Below are positions 20,401 through 27,583 of a DNA stretch of 27,583 nucleotides, in pieces. The number at the start of each line of letters is the position of its first letter. The first letter of the stretch is position 1. This DNA comes from JALYRV01 sp035512575. GTDB taxonomy: Bacteria > Acidobacteriota > Vicinamibacteria > Vicinamibacterales > SCN-69-37. The DNA is taken from NCBI GenBank assembly GCA_035512575.1, contig DATKDT010000030.1, positions 1 to 27,583 of the forward strand, read 5' to 3'. A program made the position numbers and the translations under genes. Below the pieces are notes generated by a model, which was not told the origin of the DNA, did no database searches, and saw only the letters and a list, made by a program, of their open reading frames with translations.

Positions 20401-21030
20401 ACACTCGCCGAAGGCGAGGCGCGCGCGGCCGCGGATCTCGAACAGCTGGCGCGGCGGCTCGGGGCGCCGCCGTCAGGAGCCGGCGAAGCCGACGCGCGCC
20501 GGCTCGCCAACGAGCTGGACGAGGCCCGCGCCACGCGCGAGCGGATCGCCGATCTCGAGCGCCAGATCAACGAGATGCGCCGCCAGGCCGAAGCGGGCGC
20601 GCGCGGCCAGGGTGAGAACGCGTCACGTCGGCTCGAGGATCTGCAGCGGCAGTTCGGCCGCGAAGCGCAGCGCGCGCAGGAGCTGGCGAACCGAGGCGGG
20701 CAGAACGCCCAGGGACGCGCCGACGGGCGGCGCGAGGGAGCGGAGCGGGGCGATGGAGCCGGACGCGCGGGCACGCCCGAGGCGGCATGGTCGCCGAGCC
20801 GCTCGGCGCCCGGCACCGAGCAGTGGAAGCAGGATTTCTCGAAGTGGGAGTCGATGCGCCGCGACGTCGCGCAGGCGCTCGAGGCGTACGAGGCGTCGGT
20901 TACCGCGAAGCTGGCCGAAACGCTCGCGGCCGAGCGCCTGCACGCCGGCTACGACGCGCGCACGCCGGAAGCCTGGCGCAAGCTCGTCGCCGATTACTAC
21001 GAAGCCATCGCCAAACGGAGGGATCGCTAG
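17467..21030 (+). CDS. DUF4175-like giant coiled-coil membrane protein with a collagen-like Gly-Gln-Gln tract
   Basis: A 1187-residue protein. Helices lie at about 25-43, 53-75 and 147-164. A beta-rich Ig-like region (170-500) includes DDDHGVRSLELVYAV. From about residue 520 the chain is almost entirely Gln/Arg/Glu/Ala coiled coil. Inside it, residues 763-804 are 14 Gly-X-Y triplets, mainly GQQ, and a shorter GQQGRQGAQGSQGRQ follows near residue 926. The arrangement resembles DUF4175/TIGR02302-type proteins of MoxR/vWA loci. GGAGG at 17458-17462, four bases before ATG, fixes the start, which lies 14 bases inside the BatA-like gene. I infer that the helical part spans the periplasm as a filament or scaffold; the function is unknown. 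Confidence 0.82.
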   Translation: MSGRSEFETWLSATSGRRRRAALWRAGAAGAVAVAAALALAATADRVLAPSGWALVALAFASLILAAAIFGVLLLRASARDPHARVAALADQERPDFEDRVKTAVDLIQRPAPGVFDDLVLSQTTRHVAVADLPVTNDESGARRGMRLAAASALALVIAMAAAWPTLRDAGTTAGVLMFPGSLALSVEPGDVRVPIGKPVTIAVTAAGLPRANLREVPTLILTTEFASASGAMLRAPALTNADFMHVTPPVTESFTYKVAFGRVSTREYRVEALPYPNVEAIDLSYRYPAWSGLEPREDKDSGDVYGPEGTQVRMQVRFDKPAREAALVMGDGTRVPLAISTNPAISETALTLAKDSSYRIEVTDTDGLQAADDTEYFIRVMDDAPPDVRIVRPSGDQRVTALAEVAVEARADDDHGVRSLELVYAVRGQDERVVPIGGDGSRSASGRHLIYLEDLDVKPGDFVSFHARARDVARGKQSTEGRSDIFFLEIKPFEEEFAAAQSMAQAGAGAASRQLQGLAAAQKDIIVATWKLERRTGAGRSAADLKAVAQAQRELRQRTAQAAAQAGAPEVPRPRRGRRGEPEPPQPAAHEEEDPAVLLVRAGDAMERATAELDASRPKPALDHENAALNELLRIEAQVRRREIMQAQNQAAGGGGGRQTGNQDLSALFDRELQRQQRTNYENRANAPAEPQQQQEQESEALRRVREMAQRQEALRREQEELARANMTAEERTRRLERLRRDQEQLQRQVEQLARQLDQQRGQQGEQGQQGQQGQQGQQGQQGQQGQQGQQGQSGQPGQAGQGQGARDASQANASEASRAMSEAAGSLGREDLERAGQQSARAAEALRNLERELRDREQGGQSRAMNDARLEAQQLAEAQRRLAEDAARVARDGANPDAARRLAGEKERLAERLDALGRRLEGGQQGRQGAQGSQGRQAGTNQADQLARDAAASSRRLARDQRAAAESWRGQPGAAGTLAEGEARAAADLEQLARRLGAPPSGAGEADARRLANELDEARATRERIADLERQINEMRRQAEAGARGQGENASRRLEDLQRQFGREAQRAQELANRGGQNAQGRADGRREGAERGDGAGRAGTPEAAWSPSRSAPGTEQWKQDFSKWESMRRDVAQALEAYEASVTAKLAETLAAERLHAGYDARTPEAWRKLVADYYEAIAKRRDR
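19753..19878 (+). repeat. 9-base tandem repeat encoding collagen-like Gly-Gln-Gln
   Basis: Fourteen Gly-X-Y triplets in tandem: GQQ, GEQ, eight GQQ, then GQS, GQP, GQA, GQG. At the DNA level the core unit GGCCAGCAG repeats nearly perfectly, with only third-base changes such as GGACAGCAA. This is a minisatellite-like structure prone to copy-number change by slippage, and each unit change keeps the frame. Confidence 0.93.
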
Positions 21031-21036
21031 CGCGCG

Positions 21037-23229
21037 ATGTCCTTCGCCTCACCCATCCCGCTCTGGGCGCTTGCCGCCGCCGTTGCCGCGTTCACCGCCG
21101 CGGCTTTCGCGGCGTACCGCCACGACTGGCTGGCGCTGTCGCGGCGTCGCGCGGCCACGCTCGTGGCGCTCCGGACGCTGTCGCTCGTCACGCTGCTCCT
21201 GCTGCTGCTCCGGCCCGTCATGCTCGAGCCGCTGCCGCCCGGCGGCACCGCCGTGGCGGTGCTCGTCGACGCGTCGCGCAGCATGGGTATCGACGACACC
21301 GGCGAATCGCGTCTCGCGCGCGCCCGCGCGCTCGTCGGCGAGCGCATCCAGCCGGCGCTCGCCACGGCGTTCGACGTCAGCGTGTTCACGTTCGGCGGCA
21401 GCGTCAGCGATCATCCGCTTGCCGAAACCGCCGCGATCGAGCGGCGCAGCGATTTGCGCGGCGCCATCGCCGACGTGCGCAGCCGCTATCGCGATCGCCG
21501 CCTGGCGGGCACCGTGGTGCTCTCGGATGGCGCCGACACCGGCGGTCTGACCGCCTCGGCCGCCGGCGGCGCGCCGGTGTTCGCCGTGCCGATCGGCGCG
21601 CCGGAGCCGGCGCTCGATCGCGAGGTCGTCTCACTCTCGGTCGATGAGGAAGCGCAGCTCCAGTCCCTCATCGATCTCTCCATCATCGTCGCGGCCCGCG
21701 GCACGCGCGATCCGTTCACACTGCGCGTGCTCGAGAACGGCCGCGCGGTGCACAGCCGCCGCGTCGAGCCGTCGAGCGCCGCAGGGCCGATTCGATTCGT
21801 CGTGCCGGTGGCGCCGCCGCGGGATGCCCCCGCCGTCTACAGCGTCGAAGTGGACGAGCATCCGGAAGAGCGCGTGCGGACCAACAACCGGCGGGCCGTG
21901 CTCGTGCGGCCTGCCGAGCGGCGCCGCACGGTGCTACTGGTCGAAGGCGCCCCGGGGTTCGAGCACAGCTTCCTCAAGCGCGCGCTGTCGGGCGATCCGG
22001 CGCTCGAAGTCGATGCGGTGGTGCGCAAGGGACAGAACGAGGAAGGGGAACAGACGTTCTACGTGCAGGCCACGGCCGACCGCGCGCCGGCGCTGGCCTC
22101 CGGCCTTCCAGTCCGCGTCGAGGACCTGTTCCGGTACGACGCGCTGGTGCTCGCCAACGTCGAGGCCGACACGCTCTCGACGGCGCAGCTCGCGCTCGTC
22201 GAGGCGTTCGTCGCGAAGCGGGGCGGCGGGCTGCTCGTGCTCGGCGCGCGCTCGTTCGACCGCAACGGCCTCCGCGACACGCCGATCGAAGCCGCGCTGC
22301 CGGTGTCGCTCACCGATCGAGGGGACGATGCGGGAGCGGGCGGCGGGCGGGCGGATGCGAACCGCCTCACGCTGACGGCCGACGGCCTGCTGCATCCCAT
22401 CATGCGCGTGGCGGCCGGCGGCGAGGCGTCGCGCGAGCAGTGGCTCGCCGCGCCGAGTCTGGCGTCGACCGCCGGTCTCGGCGGCCCGCGTCCGGGCGCC
22501 GTGGTGCTGGCCACCGCCGGCAGCTCCGGCGGTCTCGGACGTCCGCTCGTCGCGGTGCAGCGCTACGGCGAAGGCCGGTCGATGATCTTCGGCGGTGAAG
22601 CCGCATGGCGCTGGCGAATGATGATGCCGGCCACCGACGGCACGTACGACAGCTTCTGGCGGCAGAGCATGCGATGGCTCGCCGGCGCGAGCCCGCGCGC
22701 GATCGAAGTGCATGGGCCTGTCGACGCGATGCCCGGCGAACCGGTCAGAGTCAACATCCGGGTGCGCAATGCCGCGTTCGCGCCCGCGCCGGGCGCGGTG
22801 GTCAGCGTCGCCGTCGAGGGCCCGGCCGGCGAGCGCGAGTCGCCGGTGCCGGCCGCCGCCGACGACCCGGCACTGAGGACGGCCGTGTTCACGCCGGCGC
22901 AGGACGGCGTGTACCGCGTCACCGCGCGGGTCCGCTGGCCGGACGGCCGCGCCGAGTCGGCATCGACGTCGGTGCTCATCGGCGGCACCGACGCGGAGAT
23001 GGCCGAGCCCTGGCGCCACGACGCCGCGCTCGCGCGTATCGCCGAGGAATCGGGCGGCGCCCTCGTCGCCGAGGCCGATCTCGACACGCTGCCCGCGCTC
23101 CTCGAAAAGGCCGCGGGCGCGCCCGAGCTGCGCGAGAAGGAGCTCTGGCATCATCCGCTCGTGTTCATGATGCTGATCGCCCTGCTTGGCGCCGAATGGA
23201 GCCTGAGGCGCCGGTGGGGGCTCCGCTGA
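21037..23229 (+). CDS. Large vWA-domain membrane protein with amidotransferase-like region
   Basis: A 730-residue inner-membrane protein. Helices at about 8-27 and 41-60 precede a vWA domain with intact MIDAS DASRS (Asp78, Ser80, Ser82) and VVLSDGADTGG. After a beta region (180-285) comes a class-I-amidotransferase-like fold: RRTVLLVEGAPGFEHSFLKR, DALVLANVEADTLS, FVAKRGGGLLVLGARSF. A carbohydrate-binding or Ig-like domain (565-650) and a C-terminal helix (HHPLVFMMLIALLGAEW) follow. No amidotransferase Cys nucleophile is evident, so that fold is probably a binding module. The start lies six bases after the DUF4175-like stop; GGAGG at 21016-21020 is rather distant. It parallels the BatA-like protein in architecture, so the two may pair. 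Confidence 0.85.
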   Translation: MSFASPIPLWALAAAVAAFTAAAFAAYRHDWLALSRRRAATLVALRTLSLVTLLLLLLRPVMLEPLPPGGTAVAVLVDASRSMGIDDTGESRLARARALVGERIQPALATAFDVSVFTFGGSVSDHPLAETAAIERRSDLRGAIADVRSRYRDRRLAGTVVLSDGADTGGLTASAAGGAPVFAVPIGAPEPALDREVVSLSVDEEAQLQSLIDLSIIVAARGTRDPFTLRVLENGRAVHSRRVEPSSAAGPIRFVVPVAPPRDAPAVYSVEVDEHPEERVRTNNRRAVLVRPAERRRTVLLVEGAPGFEHSFLKRALSGDPALEVDAVVRKGQNEEGEQTFYVQATADRAPALASGLPVRVEDLFRYDALVLANVEADTLSTAQLALVEAFVAKRGGGLLVLGARSFDRNGLRDTPIEAALPVSLTDRGDDAGAGGGRADANRLTLTADGLLHPIMRVAAGGEASREQWLAAPSLASTAGLGGPRPGAVVLATAGSSGGLGRPLVAVQRYGEGRSMIFGGEAAWRWRMMMPATDGTYDSFWRQSMRWLAGASPRAIEVHGPVDAMPGEPVRVNIRVRNAAFAPAPGAVVSVAVEGPAGERESPVPAAADDPALRTAVFTPAQDGVYRVTARVRWPDGRAESASTSVLIGGTDAEMAEPWRHDAALARIAEESGGALVAEADLDTLPALLEKAAGAPELREKELWHHPLVFMMLIALLGAEWSLRRRWGLR

Positions 23230-24185
23230 ATTGCTGTCATCGTCTCGCCCTGGCGGCCGGGCTCGCCCTGGCCGCCGTGTCTCCTGCGCTCGCGCAGGAG
23301 CGGTTCGCGCTTGTTGTGGAGGGCGCGCCGGGCGAGGCGAAGTATGCCGAGCAGCACGCGGCGTGGCGCGAGAAGCTCGCGAAGATTCTGCGCGAGACGT
23401 ACAAGATTCCCGAGCAGCAGCTGGTCGTGCTCGAGGGATCGGGAAGGGAGGCGCCTGCCACCGCCGGCGCCGTCCGCGCCGCGCTGCAGCGCTTCAGCGC
23501 GGCGATGCGGCCCGCCGACATCGCGCTGATCGTGCTGATCGGCCACGGCACGTTCGACGGCCAGGACGCGAAGTTCAATCTCGTCGGGCCGGATCTGTCC
23601 GCGCGCGAATGGAAGGCGCTGATCGACACGCTGCCGGGTGAGGTCGTGTTCGTCAACACCGCCAGCGCCAGCTCGCCGTTCATTGCGGCGCTCGCCGGCC
23701 CGCGCCGCGTCGTCATCACCGCGACCGCGATTCCGGCGCAGCGCTTCCACACGACGTTCGCGGAGTACTTCATCGATGGTCTCGCGCAGAGTGATGCGGA
23801 CATCGACCGCAACGGCCGGCGCTCGGTCTTCGAGGCGTTCGCGTACGCGTCACTCCGCGTGCGGCAGCATTACGAGCAGCGCGGCCAGCTCGCCACCGAG
23901 CGGGCGCTGCTCGATGATGACGGCGACGGCAAGGGGCGGGAGTCGGGCGGCGAAGGCACCGACGGCGAGCGGGCGAGCCTGGCCTATCTCGACGCCGACC
24001 GCGCCGCGATTGTCACGGATCCAGACCTGTTGCGCCTCATGCAGCGCCGCGACGGGCTGCTGCTGGAGCTCGAGGAGCTGAAGAAGCGGCGCCTGATGAT
24101 GCCGCCGCTCGAGTACGACGGCCTGCTCGAGAAGCTGCTGATCGATCTCGCGCTCGTCTCGCGCGACATCCGCGCCCGGACGTAG
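23214..24185 (+). CDS. Exported C13 (legumain/caspase-like) pseudopeptidase
   Basis: A 323-residue protein from the preferred GTG, which has GAGG five bases upstream; ATG 23196 in the same frame is the alternative. A hydrophobic stretch ending SPALAQ (residues 23-28) is a signal peptide. The mature part has a caspase/legumain-like alpha-beta core: FALVVEGAPGE, then IVLIGHGTFDG (the usual catalytic His111), then VVFVNTASASSPF where family peptidases carry Asp-x-Cys-x-Ser-Gly. The Cys position is Ala150, and the mature chain has no cysteine at all, so it cannot be a cysteine protease. ADIDRNGRRSVFEAF and LLDDDGDGKG look like calcium-binding Asp loops. Last gene of the envelope operon, it overlaps the vWA gene by 16 bases; a non-catalytic binding role is inferred. 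Confidence 0.78.
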   Translation: MGAPLNCCHRLALAAGLALAAVSPALAQERFALVVEGAPGEAKYAEQHAAWREKLAKILRETYKIPEQQLVVLEGSGREAPATAGAVRAALQRFSAAMRPADIALIVLIGHGTFDGQDAKFNLVGPDLSAREWKALIDTLPGEVVFVNTASASSPFIAALAGPRRVVITATAIPAQRFHTTFAEYFIDGLAQSDADIDRNGRRSVFEAFAYASLRVRQHYEQRGQLATERALLDDDGDGKGRESGGEGTDGERASLAYLDADRAAIVTDPDLLRLMQRRDGLLLELEELKKRRLMMPPLEYDGLLEKLLIDLALVSRDIRART

Positions 24186-24187
24186 GA

Positions 24188-24193
24188 TATCCT
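24188..24193 (+). promoter_or_regulatory. Putative -10 hexamer before the zinc-ribbon gene
   Basis: TATCCT (fits TAnnnT) ends seven bases before ATG 24201, immediately after the stop of the preceding gene. There is no Shine-Dalgarno between it and the ATG. It fits the leaderless spacing seen at lon and the ketosynthase and suggests a new transcription unit here, although read-through from upstream remains possible. Confidence 0.4.
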
Positions 24194-24200
24194 TGCCATC

Positions 24201-24467
24201 ATGCAATGCCGTTCCTGCGGCACCGAGATTGCCGACAAGGCCCTCATTTGTTTCCGCTGCGGCACAGCCACGTCCGATCCGGTGCGGCAGCCGTATGTCG
24301 CGAAGAAGCCCTCGCTGCCCCTTGCCCTCTTTGGCCTGCTGCTCACCGGAGCGGGCATCGCCGTCGCCGTGGTCACCCCCGGCGTGACGCCGGTGGACGC
24401 CGCGGCGGCCGGCATTGCCGCCGTTGGACTCGGCACGATGGGTGCCGCCTGGTTCAGGAAGCGCTGA
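24201..24467 (+). CDS. Zinc-ribbon membrane protein
   Basis: An 88-residue protein. The N-terminus is a four-cysteine zinc ribbon: MQCRSC (Cys3, Cys6) and ICFRC (Cys17, Cys20). A basic linker follows, then two hydrophobic segments at about 37-57 and 65-84, ending in FRKR. The ribbon probably lies in the cytoplasm with the helices as a hairpin anchor. Similar N-terminal double-CxxC ribbons occur in many small bacterial membrane proteins of unknown role. The next gene starts eight bases after its stop, so it is probably co-transcribed with the FHA-GAF-phosphatase and may help localise or tune that signalling protein (inference). Confidence 0.85.
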   Translation: MQCRSCGTEIADKALICFRCGTATSDPVRQPYVAKKPSLPLALFGLLLTGAGIAVAVVTPGVTPVDAAAAGIAAVGLGTMGAAWFRKR

Positions 24468-24475
24468 TCCAGGCC

Positions 24476-26104
24476 ATGCATCTCGAAGTCATCGACGCGC
24501 AGGGCCGCCGCCACATCGATCTGACCGACGGCACGGCCGACATCTTCCGGATCGGCCGCCGCGAGGGCAACGACCTGCAGCTGGCCGGCACCGAAGTGTC
24601 GCGCGACCATGCCGAGATCGTCCGCAGGGATGACGACTGGGTGCTGCGCGACAAGGCGTCGCGCTACGGCACCTACGTCAACGGCGGCCAGGTCACCGAG
24701 CATGTGCTGAAGCCGGGCGATCGCGTGAGGCTCGGGCGCGGCGGCGGCGCCGAACTGGTGGTGGGCGACGAGCTCGGCACGAACCTCGGCACCTCCGGCA
24801 CCGGCGGCGTCAACGACCTGCGCCAGGTGGCGGCGCTGCTCGAGGGCCTCCGCGCGCTCGGCTCGGGCCGCATCCTCGACGAGGTGCTGGCGCTGGTCCT
24901 CGACACCGCCATCGAGATCGCGCGCGCCGACCGCGGCTTCATCATGCTCGGTGAAGACAGCGGCACGCTCGCCTTCAAGCTCGCCCGCGGGCGCGACCGC
25001 CACACGCTGAGCGACGCGAGCTTCAACACCAGCCGCAAGATTCCCGAGGAGGTCTTCCGCACGGGCGAGCCGCGGCTCGTGGCCGACCTGCTCGACGGCG
25101 ACCTCGCCGACGTGCACGCGGGCACCGTGGCGCTCGGCATCCGTCACGTCCTGTGCGTCCCGCTGAACCTGGTGCGCTACGTCGACCGCTCCGAAGCCGG
25201 GCGCGGCCCGGGCGAGGCGCAGACGCGCATCGGCGTGCTGTATCTCGACAGCCGTGAGAAGGGCGATCTGCTGTCGTCGGCCACCCGCGCGGCCCTCGAG
25301 ACGCTCGCGACGGAAGCGGCCGTCGCGATCGAAAACGCGCGGCTGTACCGGCAGACGCTTGAAAAGGCGCGCACCGACCAGGAGATCCGGATTGCCGGGC
25401 AGATCCAGCAGGCGCTGCTGCCGCAGACGGGCAATCTGCTGCCGTTCTGCGAGACGGCCGCGGCGGCGGTGCCGTGCCGTTCGATCGGGGGCGACTTCTT
25501 CGACTGGATGATGCGGCCGAACGGGTCGTTCGCCTTCACACTCGGAGACGTCGCGGGCAAGGGCCCGCCCGCCGCGCTGCTGAGCGCCCTGCTCCAGGGG
25601 CTGTTTTCAGCCCAGGTCGCAAGCGCCGACGGTCCGGCGCAGGCGGTCTCGCGCATGAACACCGCGCTGGCGCGCCGCTGCATCGAGTCGCGCTACGCGA
25701 CGCTCTTCGCGGGCCATCTCGAGCCGGACGGCACGCTGATGACGTGCAACGCGGGCCACAACGCGCCGCTGCTCGTGTCGCGATCCGGTGTCGCCCGGCT
25801 CAACGAAGGCGGCATGCCGGTGGGGCTCTTCGAAAGCGCCAACTACGGCGAGGAAACGGTGCAGATGTCTGACGGCGACATGCTGGTGATCTTCAGCGAC
25901 GGCGTGTCGGAGGCGCTCTCGGCGTCCGAGGACGAGTTTGGCGACGAACGGCTCATCGAAGCGGTGAAGGCAGCCGGGCCGGGCAGCGCGCAGCACGTCG
26001 TCGACACGGTGCTCGAGGCGCTCCGCGCCTTCACGCACGGCGCGCCGCAGAGCGACGACGTGACGATGGTGGTGGTGCGGTACCGGACGCCGGAGAAGGC
26101 GTGA
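24476..26104 (+). CDS. FHA-GAF-SpoIIE (PP2C-type) protein phosphatase
   Basis: A 542-residue cytoplasmic signalling protein. An FHA domain at about 1-100 (FRIGRREGNDLQL, VSRDHAEIV, YGTYVNG) should bind phosphothreonine peptides. A GAF domain at about 115-300 (LDTAIEIARADRGFIML, then IGVLYLDSREKG) senses a small ligand or mediates dimerisation. A helix (ARTDQEIRIAGQIQQALLPQ) leads to a SpoIIE/RsbU-type PP2C domain, with the metal-binding Asp residues kept in SIGGDFFDW, LGDVAGKGPPAALL, VIFSDGVSEAL and SDDVTMVVV. It would dephosphorylate a Ser/Thr-phosphorylated partner such as an anti-anti-sigma factor; none is encoded here. The ATG at 24476 starts the FHA fold. The next gene begins as a GTGA overlap. 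Confidence 0.92.
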   Translation: MHLEVIDAQGRRHIDLTDGTADIFRIGRREGNDLQLAGTEVSRDHAEIVRRDDDWVLRDKASRYGTYVNGGQVTEHVLKPGDRVRLGRGGGAELVVGDELGTNLGTSGTGGVNDLRQVAALLEGLRALGSGRILDEVLALVLDTAIEIARADRGFIMLGEDSGTLAFKLARGRDRHTLSDASFNTSRKIPEEVFRTGEPRLVADLLDGDLADVHAGTVALGIRHVLCVPLNLVRYVDRSEAGRGPGEAQTRIGVLYLDSREKGDLLSSATRAALETLATEAAVAIENARLYRQTLEKARTDQEIRIAGQIQQALLPQTGNLLPFCETAAAAVPCRSIGGDFFDWMMRPNGSFAFTLGDVAGKGPPAALLSALLQGLFSAQVASADGPAQAVSRMNTALARRCIESRYATLFAGHLEPDGTLMTCNAGHNAPLLVSRSGVARLNEGGMPVGLFESANYGEETVQMSDGDMLVIFSDGVSEALSASEDEFGDERLIEAVKAAGPGSAQHVVDTVLEALRAFTHGAPQSDDVTMVVVRYRTPEKA

Positions 26105-26373
26105 CGCGGGCCCGCGCGCTGCTGCTGATGTGGGCGGTGATCGGCGCGATCGTCTGGCTCGGCGTCTACGACTACATCAGCACGCGCGGCCACAAGGAAT
26201 ACCTGTACAGGAGCGCGGAGCTGCGGCTCGGTATTCAGCCGCCGCCTGGCAAGTCCGCCGACCTGCGCGAGGTCATGGCCGTCGAAGGCCGCCACGCGCT
26301 GATCCAGGCCACCGGCTGGGCCGTCTTCATCGTCGCCGCCGGCTGGACGACCGTCTGGGTGCTCAGGAAATGA
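26101..26373 (+). CDS. Small two-helix membrane protein, unknown function
   Basis: A 90-residue protein I do not recognise. One hydrophobic helix (residues 6-24, LLLMWAVIGAIVWLGVYDY) is followed by a charged middle (STRGHKEYLYRSAELRLG, then PPPGKSADLREVMAVEGRH) and a second helix (70-87) ending VLRK. The topology suggests both ends inside and a short periplasmic loop, or the reverse. The GTG start overlaps the phosphatase stop (GTGA), and its stop overlaps the next ATG (ATGA), so it is locked between two genes by coupling at both ends, which argues that it is a real gene. No function is assigned. Confidence 0.72.
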   Translation: MTRARALLLMWAVIGAIVWLGVYDYISTRGHKEYLYRSAELRLGIQPPPGKSADLREVMAVEGRHALIQATGWAVFIVAAGWTTVWVLRK

Positions 26374-27578
26374 TTCATCCGCTGATTTACGACTGGAACA
26401 CGCTCGAGCGGCCGGCGCCGTCGGGGCCGCGCGTCATGCTGGACGATGAGACGCTGCGCGACGGGCTGCAGTCGCCGTCGGTGCGGTGTCCGGACATCGA
26501 TCAGAAGATCCGCATCCTGCATCTGATCGACGCGCTCGGGATCGACACCGCCGACATCGGCCTGCCCGGCGCCGGCCCGCACGTCGTCCGCGACGTCGAG
26601 CGGCTCGCGCGCGAGATCGTCGACGGGAAGCTGAACGTGGCGGCCAACTGCGCCGCGCGCACCGTGATTGCCGACATCGCGCCCATCGCCGAGGTGTCGC
26701 AGCGCACCGGCCTCAGGATCGAGGCCTGCACCTTCATCGGGTCGAGTCCGATCCGCCAGTACGCCGAGGACTGGACGATCGAGAAGCTGCAGCGGCTGAC
26801 GGAGGAGGCCGTCAGGTTTGCCGTGAAGGAAGGCCTGGACGTCATGTACGTCACCGAAGACACGACGCGCGCCGACCCGGATTCGCTGCGCGCTCTGTAT
26901 TCGACGGCCATTCGCGCAGGCGCGACGCGCGTGTGCATTGCCGACACGGTCGGCCATGCCACGCCGCACGGCGCGGCAGCCGTCACGCGCTTCATCGGAC
27001 GCATTGTCGAGGAATGCGGAGGAGGGGTCGGCATCGACTGGCACGGCCATCGCGACCGCGACTTCGCCATCGCCAATTCCATCGCCGCGATCGATGCGGG
27101 CGCGACGCGCGTGCACGGCGCCGGCCTCGGCATCGGCGAGCGCGTCGGCAACACGCCGATGGACCTGCTGCTGGTCAACCTCGTGCTGATGGGATACCTG
27201 GAACGCGACCTGACGCGTCTGGGCGAGTACGTCCAGGAGGTCTCGGCCTCCTGCGGCGTGCCGGTGCCGGCGAACTATCCGGTGATCGGGCGCGATGCGT
27301 TCCGCACGGCCACGGGCGTCCACGCCGCGGCCGTGATCAAGGCATTCAAGAAGAACGACGCCGCGCTGGTGGATGCCGTGTACTCCGGCATTCCGGCCAG
27401 CATGGTCGGGCGCGTCCAGGAGATCGAGATTGGCCCGATGTCGGGCAAGTCGAACGTGATCTACTGGCTCGAATCGCGCGGCCTCGAGGCGGATGACGAG
27501 CGCGTCGATCGCATCTTCGAGAAAGCGAAGAGGTCGCCGACCGTGCTTACGGAAGACGAGATCAGACGCGCCCTTTGA
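26370..27578 (+). CDS. LeuA/NifV-like acyltransferase (isopropylmalate/homocitrate synthase family), lacking the regulatory domain
   Basis: A 402-residue TIM-barrel enzyme of the HMGL-like group, which condenses acetyl-CoA with a 2-oxo acid. The motif LDDETLRDGLQSPSV (near residue 26) holds the metal and substrate residues. WHGHRDRDFAIANS (about 227-240) gives the metal-binding histidines, and GLGIGERVGNTPMDLLLVNL is the family's second signature. ATGVHAAAVIKAFKK resembles the small subdomain of isopropylmalate synthase. The C-terminal leucine-binding regulatory domain of LeuA (about 120 residues) is missing, so feedback control by leucine is not expected. Isopropylmalate, homocitrate, citramalate or another 2-oxo acid condensation are all possible. 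The start overlaps the small membrane gene as ATGA. The gene is complete, stopping five bases before the window end. Confidence 0.87.
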   Translation: MIHPLIYDWNTLERPAPSGPRVMLDDETLRDGLQSPSVRCPDIDQKIRILHLIDALGIDTADIGLPGAGPHVVRDVERLAREIVDGKLNVAANCAARTVIADIAPIAEVSQRTGLRIEACTFIGSSPIRQYAEDWTIEKLQRLTEEAVRFAVKEGLDVMYVTEDTTRADPDSLRALYSTAIRAGATRVCIADTVGHATPHGAAAVTRFIGRIVEECGGGVGIDWHGHRDRDFAIANSIAAIDAGATRVHGAGLGIGERVGNTPMDLLLVNLVLMGYLERDLTRLGEYVQEVSASCGVPVPANYPVIGRDAFRTATGVHAAAVIKAFKKNDAALVDAVYSGIPASMVGRVQEIEIGPMSGKSNVIYWLESRGLEADDERVDRIFEKAKRSPTVLTEDEIRRAL

Positions 27579-27583
27579 TCTTT

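Overview
The window looks like a chromosomal stretch from a GC-rich Gram-negative bacterium. Gene content, codon bias and the MoxR/DUF58/DUF4159 gene order would fit an Acidobacteriota lineage such as Vicinamibacteria. That placement is inference from general knowledge, not a database result. I saw no tRNA, rRNA, CRISPR array, transposase, integrase or prophage gene. There are 18 protein-coding genes, nearly wall to wall, and no gap exceeds 140 bases.

Layout. (1) 1-1556, plus strand: the C-terminal part of a methylenetetrahydrofolate-reductase domain protein, cut by the window edge, then a PmtA/UbiE-like SAM methyltransferase. (2) 1534-6320, minus strand: an operon of lon, an arabinokinase-type glycosyltransferase and an AmpG/PAT-like MFS permease; its last gene overlaps the methyltransferase tail to tail. 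(3) 6441-10225: an NnrU/MddA-like membrane methyltransferase (minus strand), divergent from a cassette of FabF-like ketosynthase, geranylgeranyl-reductase-like flavoprotein and YpbQ/SrsB-like ICMT-family methyltransferase. This looks like a small lipid or polyketide tailoring locus. (4) 10309-24185, plus strand: a run of eight genes, mostly overlapping: a secreted TPR plus HExxH metalloprotease, a DUF4159 protein, a MoxR AAA+ ATPase, a DUF58 vWA-like protein, a BatA-like vWA membrane protein, a 1187-residue DUF4175-like coiled-coil protein with a collagen-like Gly-Gln-Gln tract, a second large vWA membrane protein, and a secreted C13-like protein with no catalytic cysteine. I read it as one cell-envelope machine. 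(5) 24201-27578, plus strand: a zinc-ribbon membrane protein, an FHA-GAF-SpoIIE/PP2C phosphatase, a 90-residue two-helix membrane protein and an isopropylmalate/homocitrate-synthase-like enzyme, tightly spaced.

Two non-coding signals recur. First, every gene that appears to open a transcription unit (lon, the divergent methyltransferase and ketosynthase pair, the TPR protease, the zinc ribbon) has a TAnnnT hexamer 5-8 bases before its start codon, the expected layout for leaderless mRNAs. At the divergent pair one 7-base AT-rich site can serve as the -10 element for both strands. Second, two intergenic spaces (6336-6432 and 8461-8591) are filled by inverted pairs of degenerate octamer arrays (GGRGGTTC on one side, GAACCYCC on the other). 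I recognise no named repeat family in them.

Most genes within operons overlap by a few bases at stop/start junctions (GTGA, ATGA or TGATG), so translational coupling is probably common here.
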